Assembly: GCA_035556715.1 (NCBI GenBank)
Contig: DATMER010000009.1
Coordinates: 7,446-71,445, forward strand
Source: DATMER01 sp035556715
GTDB taxonomy: Bacteria > Acidobacteriota > Thermoanaerobaculia > Multivoradales > UBA5704
DNA: 64,000 nt
Reading direction: 5' to 3'
Position 1 is the first letter of the stretch, and each line of letters starts with the position of its first letter. This document shows positions 27,166-34,022 of this stretch, in pieces. The position numbers and the translations under genes were made by a program. The notes below the pieces were generated by a model. That model was given only the letters and a program-made list of their open reading frames with translations. It was not told the DNA's origin and did not search any database.

Positions 27166-28049
27166 CAAGCCACCTCGTGACAGCAGCCCGCCATGGTGCT
27201 GAAGTAGACGTCTTTCAAATCCGCCTCCACGGGATTGAAACCAGCGCCGGGCGACTCGGCGCCGTAGACGTGCACGACGGTGCGGCCGGCGAGGAGCTTC
27301 GTCGAGATGACCGCGTGCTCCCGCTCCAGCTCCGGCAGCTCGCTCTTCTCGACCACGCGCCGCCAGATCCGCCCTTGCAGGGCCGCGACCGCGCGCAGCG
27401 GCTCGGTTTCGAGCAGAATCGCACCCTTGTCGATGATTGCTACCCGGCTGCACAGCTCCTCGACGTCCTCGACGATATGCGTGGAGAGGATGACCACCGC
27501 CTTCTCGCCCAGCTCGCTGAGCAGGTTCAGAAAGCGCACCCGTTCGGCCGGATCGAGACCCGCGGTGGGCTCGTCGACGATGATCAGCTTCGGGTCGCCC
27601 AGAAACGCGATGGCGATGCCCAACCGCTGGCGCATCCCTCCGGAGTAGCCGCCGAGCTTCTTCTTGCGCACTTCATGGAGGTTGGTCTGGTGCAGGAGCG
27701 CATCCACGACCTCCCTGCGCGCGCGCCGGTCGGTGATGCCCTTGAGCACCGCGAAGTGCTCCAGCAGTTGCTCCGCGTTCACCTTCGGGTAGACCCCGAA
27801 CTCCTGCGGGAGGTAGCCGAGCGTCTCGCGCACCCTCTCCTTCTGCTTCAACACGTCGATGTCGCCGAAGCGGATCGATCCCTCATCCGGCTCCTGCAGG
27901 GTGGCGATCGTTCGCATCAGGGTGGACTTGCCGGCGCCGTTCGGGCCGAGCAGTCCGAACATGCCGTGGGGAATCGTCAGCGTGACGTCCTTCAGGGCAT
28001 GCACATTGTTGGCGTAGGTTTTGGAGAGATTCTTGATCTGTAGTTCCAT
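27165..28049 (-). CDS. ABC transporter ATP-binding protein
   Basis: 294 residues. Walker A GPNGAGKST, Q-loop region YLPQEFGVYP, signature YSGGMRQRLG, Walker B LIIVDEP and the switch His in STHIVEDV are all present. It resembles ATPases of ABC-2 exporters. The gene overlaps the permease-M1 fusion by one base, so the two form one transporter. The C-terminal extension after about residue 215 (VAALQGRIWRRVVE) is typical of these exporter ATPases. Confidence 0.92.
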   Translation of the reverse strand: MELQIKNLSKTYANNVHALKDVTLTIPHGMFGLLGPNGAGKSTLMRTIATLQEPDEGSIRFGDIDVLKQKERVRETLGYLPQEFGVYPKVNAEQLLEHFAVLKGITDRRARREVVDALLHQTNLHEVRKKKLGGYSGGMRQRLGIAIAFLGDPKLIIVDEPTAGLDPAERVRFLNLLSELGEKAVVILSTHIVEDVEELCSRVAIIDKGAILLETEPLRAVAALQGRIWRRVVEKSELPELEREHAVISTKLLAGRTVVHVYGAESPGAGFNPVEADLKDVYFSTMAGCCHEVA

Positions 28050-28247
28050 GTGCCCTCAAGGGTGCCCTGACGATACATTGCAGCGGATGGCGGTTATCGA
28101 ACCGTTCCTGCCCTTCGAAATCGACGGCGGCATAGACATGACGCCGCGCCCGCCCGCGATGTTACGGGGCGATCGCACGACCACGTCGCGCTGGGAGGAG
28201 GCTCCCGCTGTATCCGTGCAGATGATGGGGATGGTATAGATCCGGCT

Positions 28248-28270
28248 GTGTGCCTGGCACCTCTACGCGG
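28248..28270 (+). repeat. Dispersed TGCCTGGCACCTCTACG repeat, copy a
   Basis: One of four copies in the window of a motif with the palindromic core GTGCCTGGCAC followed by CTCTACGG. Here the first bases differ (GTGTGCC). It lies between the ABC ATPase start and the argR stop, in a 250-base stretch (28050-28297) where no gene is recognisable. Other copies: 30944-30970, 33739-33764, 33911-33936. Confidence 0.6.
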
Positions 28271-28297
28271 CGCTTCTCCTTCCCCGGGGCCGGCTCT

Positions 28298-28801
28298 TCA
28301 TGAGAACCGCCGTGTCGTCCGCCAGGAGATCCCCTGCGTGTCCTCCACCCCGTCGTTGCGCAGGTGACCCTGGAGGCGCAGGGAGAGCAGCTTCTGGTCG
28401 AAGGCGTCGGAGGTGAGGACGAGGACCGAGTTGAGCCCCGGGAAGGTGCCCTCCACCTCCCTCCACTCGCATTCCTCGATAGCCCGCGCCACAAGGGCTC
28501 CCGCTCCCGGCTGGGTCACCAGGAGGGTGAGGTGGGGTCCGGCGAACCGGACCTCGGTCACATGCTTCGCGGCCCCTTCGAACTGCCCCACGTCGTCGTG
28601 CAAGCCGAGAATCCAGCGCTCCTCCATGCGCAAGGCCCCTAGCTCCTTCAGGTCGCGGCTCACGCTCGACTGCGTGGCTGGTATGCCCATCTCGGCCAGC
28701 TTCTGGATGATCTCCTTCTGCTCAGAGACCGGCTCTTCTCCTTTTAGAATGCTGATGATAGCCATGCGGCGCTGCTTCTGAACCTCGCGGCTGCTGGGCA
28801 T
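28298..28801 (-). CDS. argR: ArgR family transcriptional repressor
   Basis: 167 residues from ATG 28801, preceded by AGGAGGTG at ideal spacing; the longer ORF upstream is an artefact. The N-terminal winged helix contains KEIIQKLAEMGI and the recognition segment TQSSVSRDLKELG (ArgR consensus TQATVSRD). The C-terminal arginine-binding/oligomerisation domain includes QPGAGALVARAIEE and EGTFPGLNSVLVL. It would repress arginine genes when arginine binds. No arginine gene is adjacent; the divergent 28967 gene shares the upstream region and may be a target. It is slightly longer than E. coli ArgR at both ends. Confidence 0.85.
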   Translation of the reverse strand: MPSSREVQKQRRMAIISILKGEEPVSEQKEIIQKLAEMGIPATQSSVSRDLKELGALRMEERWILGLHDDVGQFEGAAKHVTEVRFAGPHLTLLVTQPGAGALVARAIEECEWREVEGTFPGLNSVLVLTSDAFDQKLLSLRLQGHLRNDGVEDTQGISWRTTRRFS

Positions 28802-28862
28802 CCGGCACCTCCTCGGTTTCGGCATTCTAGACCCATACCCGCATACGAAGCAAGCTTGGGGG

Positions 28863-28891
28863 TTGACAAACGCTCGGGGCCGTTCTAGCGT
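28863..28891 (+). promoter_or_regulatory. Probable sigma-70 promoter for the gene at 28967
   Basis: TTGACA (28863-28868), a 17-base spacer, then TAGCGT (28886-28891). A perfect -35 and a moderate -10 (TATAAT consensus) place transcription about 70 bases upstream of the next ATG. It lies in the divergent gap with argR, so ArgR control is possible, but no clear ARG box is visible. Confidence 0.5.
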
Positions 28892-28966
28892 ATGTACATT
28901 CAAGGCAGTTGCCCGGCTCCAATTCCGGAGCCGGGGATCCTCCCCGGAAGGGGAAGGAGGTCCGAG

Positions 28967-29377
28967 ATGGGCTATGAATGGCTGTACATGAACAAGGTGA
29001 ACTCGTGGGAGAAGATGGACGTGGCCCTGAGCGCCAACGCCGAGCAGGTGCCGAAGATCGAGATCAACCTGCCGGAGCTGCGGGAGAAGTCGCAACGGGC
29101 CCGCGCTCTGTTCGCGCAGCAGGCGGTGCTGATGGCGGCGAAGCAGGAGATCACCCGGGAGCTGCAGCAGGTGATCCAGGATGGGGACGCGCTGATGAAG
29201 TTCCTTCGGGAGGGCCTCAAGGCCCACTACGGAAAGGACAGCGACAAGCTGACCGAGTTCGGGATCCAGCCGTTCCGCGGTCTTACCCGCAGGTCCGTGG
29301 AGAAGCCCGAGCCCCCGCTGCCCGAGACGGTCGCCCCCTCCACCCCATCCGCTGAAGCTCCTGACACTGCCAAGTAG
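28967..29377 (+). CDS. Small conserved protein of unknown function
   Basis: 136 residues from ATG 28967 with GGGAAGGAGG just upstream; the longer ORF start is upstream of the ribosome site and rejected. Predicted mostly helical: KIEINLPELREKSQRARALFAQQAVLMAAKQEITRELQQVIQDG, then LMKFLREGLKAHYGKDSDKLTEFGIQPFRG, and a Pro/Glu-rich tail. No signal or membrane segment. The sequence resembles a family of small, often multicopy proteins without known function. It has its own promoter and strong terminator, so it is an independent, probably well-expressed unit. Confidence 0.7.
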   Translation: MGYEWLYMNKVNSWEKMDVALSANAEQVPKIEINLPELREKSQRARALFAQQAVLMAAKQEITRELQQVIQDGDALMKFLREGLKAHYGKDSDKLTEFGIQPFRGLTRRSVEKPEPPLPETVAPSTPSAEAPDTAK

Positions 29378-29387
29378 CCTGTCATTC

Positions 29388-29423
29388 CCCGGGGGCGTGC
29401 TGCCGGACGCCCCCGGCTTTTTC
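29388..29423 (+). terminator. Strong rho-independent terminator
   Basis: A perfect CCGGGGGCGT/ACGCCCCCGG stem with an 8-base loop, followed by CTTTTT and a second T run. It ends the 28967 transcript immediately before the palindrome array. Confidence 0.88.
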
Positions 29424-29448
29424 CCCGCTTTTTTTCCTCACCCGTCGT

Positions 29449-29752
29449 CATTCTGAAATTCTCAGAGCCATTCTGAGCGGCTCAGAACGATTCCGAGAAA
29501 GCTCGAAGCCATTCTGAGAATCTCAGAATCATTCTGAGGTCCCTCGAAGCCATTCTGAGATTTTCAGAATCGTTCTGAGATTCTCGGAGCAGTTCTGAGT
29601 GGCTCAGAATGATTCTGAAAATCTCAGAGCCGTTCCGAGCGGCTGAGAATGGCTCCGAGAAAGCTCGAAGTCATTCTGAGATTCTCAGAATCATTTCGAG
29701 GTTCCTCAAAGCCATTCTGAGATTCTCAGAATCGTTCTGAGATTCTCGGAGC
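29449..29752. repeat. Tandem array of fifteen 20/21-bp palindromic units with higher-order period
   Basis: Fifteen contiguous units of 20 or 21 bases follow the pattern NATTCTGAG-N4-CTCAGAATN, each an imperfect palindrome centred in the unit; ATTCTGAGATTCTCAGAAT occurs in the best copies (near 29672 and 29713). Units 1-7 resemble units 9-15 in order (for example unit 3 and unit 11 both read TCCGAGAAAGCTCGAAG), so an eight-unit block of about 162 bases was itself duplicated. There are no unique spacers, so it is not CRISPR. The 20-21-base period is two helical turns, placing every palindrome centre on the same DNA face, as expected for cooperative dimer binding or a structured RNA. A small remnant ORF on the minus strand ends inside it. 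Confidence 0.92.
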
Positions 29753-29876
29753 GGCTAGGAGAAATCTTGACGACTTCCGGCTTCAGAACGACCGAGTTGC
29801 TCTCCTCGGCGATCCTCGCCGCATACTTACCCCGCACCAAGGCGCCAAAATCAGAACGCTTGTACTCGGGCCGCAT
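29706..29876 (-). pseudogene. Antitoxin-like remnant running into the palindrome array
   Basis: The first 32 codons from ATG 29876 read MRPEYKRSDFGALVRGKYAA then RIAEESNSVVLKPEV, clearly related to the complete 74-residue protein at 37354-37578 (EYDFSGAVRGKY..RQGTNVVLLDADV). After about residue 37 the sequence is encoded by the array itself and similarity stops, so the native C-terminus has been replaced or lost. ATG 29909 is an alternative upstream start. It lies 15-50 bases after the gene ending at 29925. Confidence 0.55.
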
Positions 29877-29924
29877 CTTATCGGTGGCTCTGGGGTTCAG
29901 CCTTCCCATCCGGAGTGCCAAGCG

Positions 29925-30209
29925 TTACCAAGTCACGCCCTTGAGCTCAGCCGGGAACAGAGGGCGGTTCGAGGGACGGTCCTCGTCCAAGGCTCGAATC
30001 AGGAATTCGCCGGTCTCTTCATGCTCCTGAGCATCGCCGCTCTCAATCCAGGACTGAAGCAGCTCGGCCAGCTCTGCTTTAGGATCGCAAGCGGGTAGGT
30101 GCTGATCCAGCAGGCGAAGGGTCAGCTTGTCAGGAGGGAGTCCCTGCCGCTCGGCCTCGTGCTGAAGGCGGTCTTCCAAATCGTGGGGGAGGCTCAGAGT
30201 CAAGGTCAT
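29925..30209 (-). CDS. Small antitoxin-like protein
   Basis: 94 residues. The opening MTLTLSLPHDLEDRLQHEAERQGLPPDKLTLRLLDQHLP has the strand-then-two-helices pattern of ribbon-helix-helix-like antitoxins; the C-terminus is acidic and looks unstructured, as in antitoxins that wrap a toxin. No complete toxin gene follows; only the remnant at 29706-29876 does. It is divergent from the CopG-type gene at 30423 and likely shares a promoter region with it. Confidence 0.55.
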   Translation of the reverse strand: MTLTLSLPHDLEDRLQHEAERQGLPPDKLTLRLLDQHLPACDPKAELAELLQSWIESGDAQEHEETGEFLIRALDEDRPSNRPLFPAELKGVTW

Positions 30210-30422
30210 GATCGTCTTCGCAGCCGAATCCCGAACTCGGAGTCCGGACCAAGCCCGGCAGATGGCTCAGGACCTTCGTCGAGATCCGCATGTGCAGGAT
30301 ACCTCCCAAGACCGCCACAAGGAGAACTCGGCCGCAACCCTGCGGCTGCCTGCGCCAGGGAGACTCCAAGGTCGGACCGCGCCTCATCTTCCGGCTCCCT
30401 GCAAGTGTGCCAGTATGACGGT

Positions 30423-30674
30423 ATGAAGCGAACGACGATCACACTCCCGGACGATCTCTCGGACCTCGTCGACTCTGAAGCCCGCCGCAGGCAGACGAGC
30501 GTATCTGAAGTCATCCGTACGTTCATCCTCGAAGGCTTGGGGGGCACCGCCGAAGGGCCGCGGGAGATCCCGTTTGCCGGCCTCTTTCACGACCCCGGCA
30601 TGGTCACCGGTGATTCGCTTGATGAAGCGCTAAAGCAGTACTGGGCCAACGACATCAATCGCGATCGTGGATAG
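30423..30674 (+). CDS. Ribbon-helix-helix (CopG-type) antitoxin
   Basis: 83 residues. MKRTTITLPDDLSDLVDSEA then RRRQTSVSEVIRTFILEGL is the full RHH DNA-binding unit (strand residues 3-8, helices 10-22 and 27-41), followed by a toxin-neutralising tail. The longer ORF start is rejected because RHH proteins begin just before this strand. Its stop overlaps the start of a PIN-domain reading frame, the usual vapBC arrangement, but that toxin is broken. Confidence 0.75.
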   Translation: MKRTTITLPDDLSDLVDSEARRRQTSVSEVIRTFILEGLGGTAEGPREIPFAGLFHDPGMVTGDSLDEALKQYWANDINRDRG

Positions 30675-30957
30675 CGCACCTTTAGTCGCCGTGGCGAATA
30701 CGGCCGACCCGGCCCACCGTGCCTGCCTCGCGGCACTCCAGCTCCTGGCTTTCACCTAGCCATCCCCGCTCTCTGCGCGGCGGAAGCCGCCTTCCTCATC
30801 CATCAGCGCCGGGGTCCCCTGATCGAGGCCCGCTTCCTCCGAGGCCTGGAGAGCTTCGATGTCCAAGCCCCTCCCGCAGGGGACTGGCCTCGGATCGCAG
30901 AGTTGGTCGAGCACTACTCGGACTTCCCTCTGGGCGGAACCGCCGAACAAGTGCCTG
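30667..30957 (+). pseudogene. PIN-domain (VapC-like) toxin, frameshifted and truncated
   Basis: GTG 30667 opens VDSAPLVAVANTADPAHRAC with the first PIN Asp, and stops at TAG 30757. The next part continues in another frame from about 30763 (IPALCAAEAAFL, then RFLRGLESFDVQ and IAELVEHYSDFPLG). The sequence ends at DFPLGG where the third catalytic Asp (LADA in relatives) should follow; instead repeat copy b begins. The gene therefore has a frameshift and lacks its C-terminus. It would have been an RNase toxin paired with the antitoxin at 30423. Confidence 0.75.
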
Positions 30958-30970
30958 GCACCTAGGTTCC
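30944..30970 (+). repeat. Dispersed TGCCTGGCACCT repeat, copy b
   Basis: CCGAACAAGTGCCTGGCACC followed by TAGGTTCC. Shares CCGAACAA[GA]TGCCTGGCACCT with copies c and d. It sits exactly where the PIN pseudogene loses similarity to its family. A weaker look-alike (CCGAACC.GCTCCTGCCTCTACGG) is near 30983-31010. Confidence 0.75.
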
Positions 30971-31105
30971 ACCTACGTTCCGCTCCGAACCTGCTCCTGC
31001 CTCTACGGATTGGATCGGGGCGGTTTCCACCTTGGCCATCCTGCCTGGGCGCACTAAACTGTCTTGCCGCGGTCTTACCGGATCGCGGAGACTGGAGGTC
31101 TTCGC

Positions 31106-31369
31106 ATGAGCGCCCGGGAGTTTACCGTCCGGCTTTCCACGAAAGGTCAGCTTGTCGTCCCCAAGGAGATCCGCCAGCGGCACGGGTGGGCGGAGGGTAT
31201 GGATCTCGTGCTGGAGAACCAGGATGACAGCGTCCTCTTTCGCCCGACCCGGCAGTTTCCGGAGACGACTCTCGAAGACCTTGTGGGGTGCACCGGATAC
31301 AAGGGACCCACAAAGAGCCTCAAAGAGATGGAAGGCGGAATTGCGAAGGGAGCGAGGGACCGCCGGTGA
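31106..31369 (+). CDS. AbrB/SpoVT-type (SpoVT-AbrB, VapB-like) antitoxin
   Basis: 87 residues from ATG 31106 with GGAGG upstream. The swapped-hairpin beta-barrel DNA-binding motif is plain: FTVRLSTKGQLVVPKEIRQRHGW then GMDLVLENQDDSVLFRP. The C-terminal helix region (TLEDLVGCTGYKGPTKSLKEMEGGIAKGARDRR) would bind the toxin. Its TGA overlaps the GTG of the next frame (GTGA), the standard coupling to a PIN toxin, which is broken here. Confidence 0.85.
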   Translation: MSAREFTVRLSTKGQLVVPKEIRQRHGWAEGMDLVLENQDDSVLFRPTRQFPETTLEDLVGCTGYKGPTKSLKEMEGGIAKGARDRR

Positions 31370-31535
31370 TCTCGCTCGACACGAACGTGATCGTCCGGGT
31401 GGTCACGGCGGACGATCCGGATCAGTTCGCCACGGAGGCATGGACTTCGTGGATGCCCTGCACCTCGCCGCAAGCACCGGGGCCAATCGGTTCGTGACCT
31501 TTGACCGGGGGAGATCGAGGCAACCAGGGACAGGC
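31366..31535 (+). pseudogene. PIN-domain (VapC-like) toxin with internal deletion
   Basis: Starts VISLDTNVIVRVVTADDPDQ, a perfect PIN N-terminus with catalytic Asp. At about 31425-31440 it jumps to MDFVDALHLAASTGANRFVT then FDRG, the PIN C-terminal end with its last acidic residues, in a different frame. The middle of the domain (roughly 60-70 codons) is missing. Native neighbour antitoxin intact. No TGCCTGGCACC repeat is at this deletion. Confidence 0.8.
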
Positions 31536-31539
31536 ATGT

Positions 31540-33153
31540 CTAGGAACTTTCCGGAAGCTTGTAATGCTCAAGTATCAAACAGGTGACATCATCGTAGGCG
31601 TCGGCAATAGACTTCACCGCAGCACTAAGGCTCAACCCTTCTTCCCCCCTCCGCGATGTGAATGTTCTCTCTAATCTCTTCTCTGCGGTGGCTATCTCGC
31701 ACTGAATCATCCCCTCCTGTTCCAGACCTGTACACTGCACATCACCCCACACTGAAAACATCACAGTTCCCTTAAAATCGCCAAGGATCACCTCCACGCC
31801 AAATGGTACAAACACGCGCGTGCTACTTCGACTTACCTGTGCTCTCTCCCAAAACCATCCTACTTTCATTTGGTGTATCTCGGTCGATAAGAGAGACCGC
31901 AGAATCTTGAAACGCTCCTCTTGCGACATAAGGATATCGACGGTCAGCTCTACCTCATCTTGCACGTCAAGGTGCTTTGCAATCTCCCACGCATTCAGTA
32001 CAGTCTGGGCGAGGTCAACAATCCCAGGATCGATCACCTCATTGAAACCAAGGCTGCCCTGCCATAGTATCCGTGAAGCCGAGCGAACAAAGATCCTTAG
32101 GTTCTCTTTCCTATTCGCATTCTCCTCAAACAACAGCACAACTCTGGCAAAGTCATAAAACTCTCGAAGTTTTTTCGGACCTTCACTTTCTATGTCACAG
32201 AAGCGTACATCCATACTAGAGCTACGAAGAGTAAAACGGAAAAGCTCGTGCTTCAGGAGCACTTTCAGCAAGCCCGCACCTAATACTTCTTCCACCGGCA
32301 AGCCGCGTGGAAGAAACATCTCCATCACTGTGCGTACGACGTGAATCCCACGACTAAGTACTACTTCTACCCTCTCAACTGGTTCAGGGATAATCTTGAT
32401 TTCGCCTGTAGAAAGTTCTCGATGCGGCAACCTGGCCGGAATACCAAAACGCACATCTCTAAGTTCAGCATGGTTTATAGGTAGGGGCTCTCTCAGCCCG
32501 AGAGAGAGGTCAACAAGATATTCAAGAGGACTGACGCCCTGCAAGACCTCAGCGAGGGCCTCAAAGGTGAGCTGATACCTGAATGACTCGTACCCTGTTG
32601 TTTCGACTGTTTCGAGCTTCCGCCGGACGTATTCCTCGAAGCTTTGGCCGATGTGACTTCGAATCGCTCGCTCTAGAGACTCTCCATCCGGAGCCTCCAA
32701 TCTCTGCTCCTCCTTACAAACAATGCTCATCGTGTGCTTGGCAATGTCTTCTCCTTGCGAATCAAGTTCTCGAATCCGCCGCAGAACCTGATGAATCGAA
32801 GCCGCATCGACCGGAACCAAGTACGCGACTTGGGGGACCACGCCCTCCCCAAAATCTATCACTAGAAAGAAGGCGGGGAGTGGATGGGTAATCAACCGCT
32901 GCCAGTTGGTTAGGCTAACTGACCGATTTAGGTCTCCTATGCTTGTCGCTTTCACTTGGACGAGACAGGAAATCCTCGCAGGCTCTCTGTCTCGTGGGTA
33001 GGGCGGGAGAGTACTTCCCCAAAGCGGTGGAAATTCAAGGAGATAGTCCCAGCCATTCTGATCGTAGGTCACCTTCTGGGGGAGTATCCTTCTCGCCGTG
33101 GCCCACGTGGTGAGCGTGCTTTCTCCGAGTGCCCCAAGGTATGTTTGCTCCAC
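31540..33153 (-). CDS. Unknown protein with nuclease-like (DUF4365-resembling) N-terminus
   Basis: 537 residues; GTG 33153 has AGGAG six bases upstream. Residues 1-115 resemble DUF4365-type PD-(D/E)xK domains: GALGESTLTTWATARRIL, then a WDYLLEF strand with a candidate acidic residue, then CLVQVKATS supplying Q-x-K, then SLTNWQRL and PLPAFFLVIDF. The remaining 400 residues match nothing I recognise, with no membrane helices or signal. Base composition is much AT-richer than core genes, and it lies among broken TA genes, so it was probably acquired. It could be a defence-related nuclease or a large effector with its own sensing domain; the assignment rests on weak motif resemblance. Confidence 0.5.
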   Translation of the reverse strand: MEQTYLGALGESTLTTWATARRILPQKVTYDQNGWDYLLEFPPLWGSTLPPYPRDREPARISCLVQVKATSIGDLNRSVSLTNWQRLITHPLPAFFLVIDFGEGVVPQVAYLVPVDAASIHQVLRRIRELDSQGEDIAKHTMSIVCKEEQRLEAPDGESLERAIRSHIGQSFEEYVRRKLETVETTGYESFRYQLTFEALAEVLQGVSPLEYLVDLSLGLREPLPINHAELRDVRFGIPARLPHRELSTGEIKIIPEPVERVEVVLSRGIHVVRTVMEMFLPRGLPVEEVLGAGLLKVLLKHELFRFTLRSSSMDVRFCDIESEGPKKLREFYDFARVVLLFEENANRKENLRIFVRSASRILWQGSLGFNEVIDPGIVDLAQTVLNAWEIAKHLDVQDEVELTVDILMSQEERFKILRSLLSTEIHQMKVGWFWERAQVSRSSTRVFVPFGVEVILGDFKGTVMFSVWGDVQCTGLEQEGMIQCEIATAEKRLERTFTSRRGEEGLSLSAAVKSIADAYDDVTCLILEHYKLPESS

Positions 33154-33311
33154 AAGCTTCTCCTACGTCTCAATCGTTGGTTTTGCCGGCGCCTCCATAC
33201 GCCTCCCTTTCGCTTACATGGTAACACCCACGGGCGACGGGTAGATCGGTCACTTCCCCTCACCGCCCAACTCCTCGCCACCACCTTCGCCGGCCCCGAC
33301 CCCCCAAAGGT

Positions 33312-33738
33312 TCAAAGCTCGTATCCGCGCTGACAGTACTGGAGGAGGAGCCATCGGGCCGTTTCGATCCACGGTCCCGTGACAACGTAGAGGGTGAAAA
33401 GGGGCCAGCGGTTGCCGGCCCCCGCTTCGGGGAGATCAGGCGTAGCGGTCCATCCAGATGTACTGCTTACCGGGAGGTATCCGATCTTTTCGAGGAAGGG
33501 GATCACTGGGGGATCGAGCAAGGCGTACGCGCCTACAAAGGCCACCTCGCGAGGGATATGGCCTTGAGTTCATGGTGTAGGGCCGTACCAATCCCGCGCC
33601 GTCGATACTCCGGGAGGACGGCGAGGAACACGATTCGGGCCGAAGTCTCCTCCATCGTCGCGTACAGGAAGCCCAGAATGCGGCCCCTTCGCTCGGCGAC
33701 CAGGGTCACGGTGTTCATGACCCCGAAGAGCCCGGTCC
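33312..33738 (-). pseudogene. GNAT acetyltransferase, frameshifted and N-terminally truncated
   Basis: On the minus strand, VTLVAERRGRILGFLYATME and FLAVLPEYRRRGIGTALHHEL give GNAT motif A (acetyl-CoA loop RRRGIG). That frame stops at 33533 and the sequence continues in another frame as AFVGAYALLDPPVIPFLEKIGY, normal GNAT motif B sequence. The frameshift is near 33540. The N-terminal strands are absent: upstream lies repeat copy c. The native acceptor substrate is unknown. Confidence 0.75.
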
Positions 33739-33764
33739 GAACAAGTGCCTGGCACCTCTACGGC
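33739..33764 (+). repeat. Dispersed TGCCTGGCACCTCTACGG repeat, copy c
   Basis: 26 bases nearly identical to copy d (one G/A difference, GTGCC versus ATGCC). It separates the truncated GNAT gene from the truncated HicA-like start. Confidence 0.85.
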
Positions 33765-33816
33765 AATTGTGAGAGAGCAGGAGTTTCTTAACCTGCGGGG
33801 TGAAGGACGAGCCCAT
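33765..33816 (-). pseudogene. HicA-like toxin, N-terminal fragment
   Basis: From ATG 33816: MGSSFTPQVKKLLLSHNCR, matching the opening of the HicA-type family that begins M(G/D)SFTPxxKKLLLxxGCRFVRxGKGDHE. Similarity stops after the Cys-Arg pair exactly where repeat copy c begins. The catalytic His region is lost. Confidence 0.6.
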
Positions 33817-33817
33817 T

Positions 33818-33910
33818 CAGGACACAAGGCGGATCTTTTCCAGCCGTGGCTTGTCAGCCGCGAAGGCGATCACGTCGGGCTGATCTCCGGAGAGAAGCTG
33901 ATTCGCTTCC
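33818..33910 (-). pseudogene. C-terminal end of an upstream TA-operon gene
   Basis: In the frame that stops (TGA) just before the HicA-like ATG, the sequence reads SGDQPDVIAFAADKPRLEKIRLVS. The tight coupling suggests the antitoxin or first gene of the operon. It begins right after repeat copy d, so its N-terminus is lost. Family not identified. Confidence 0.4.
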
Positions 33911-33936
33911 GAACAAATGCCTGGCACCTCTACGGC
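33911..33936 (+). repeat. Dispersed TGCCTGGCACCTCTACGG repeat, copy d
   Basis: Second of the near-identical 26-base pair, 172 bases from copy c. The stop codon of the 30-residue ORF at 33930-34022 lies inside it. Confidence 0.85.
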
Positions 33937-34022
33937 CCGGCAGTAAATCTAGAGTTCGGGGCAAACTCCTCGTCCTTCACGTCGCACTGGCTGCTCGGCG
34001 GTTCCAGAATGATACTGTTCAT
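33930..34022 (-). CDS. 30-residue ORF coupled to the zinc-finger/HTH gene, probably truncated
   Basis: ATG 34022 overlaps the stop of the upstream gene (ATGA) and has GGGAGG behind it, so translation is expected. Product: MNSIILEPPSSQCDVKDEEF then APNSRFTAGP. The stop is within repeat copy d, which suggests the original downstream gene was cut off by the repeat. It could also be a genuine short peptide. No similarity recognised. Confidence 0.4.
   Translation of the reverse strand: MNSIILEPPSSQCDVKDEEFAPNSRFTAGP

Noticed and set aside
28050..28247. Small plus-strand ORF (MAVIEPFLPFEIDGGIDMTP)
   Set aside because: No ribosome site and no recognisable family; too short to support.
29449..29752. 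CRISPR array
   Set aside because: Units are contiguous palindromes with no unique spacers and no cas genes nearby.
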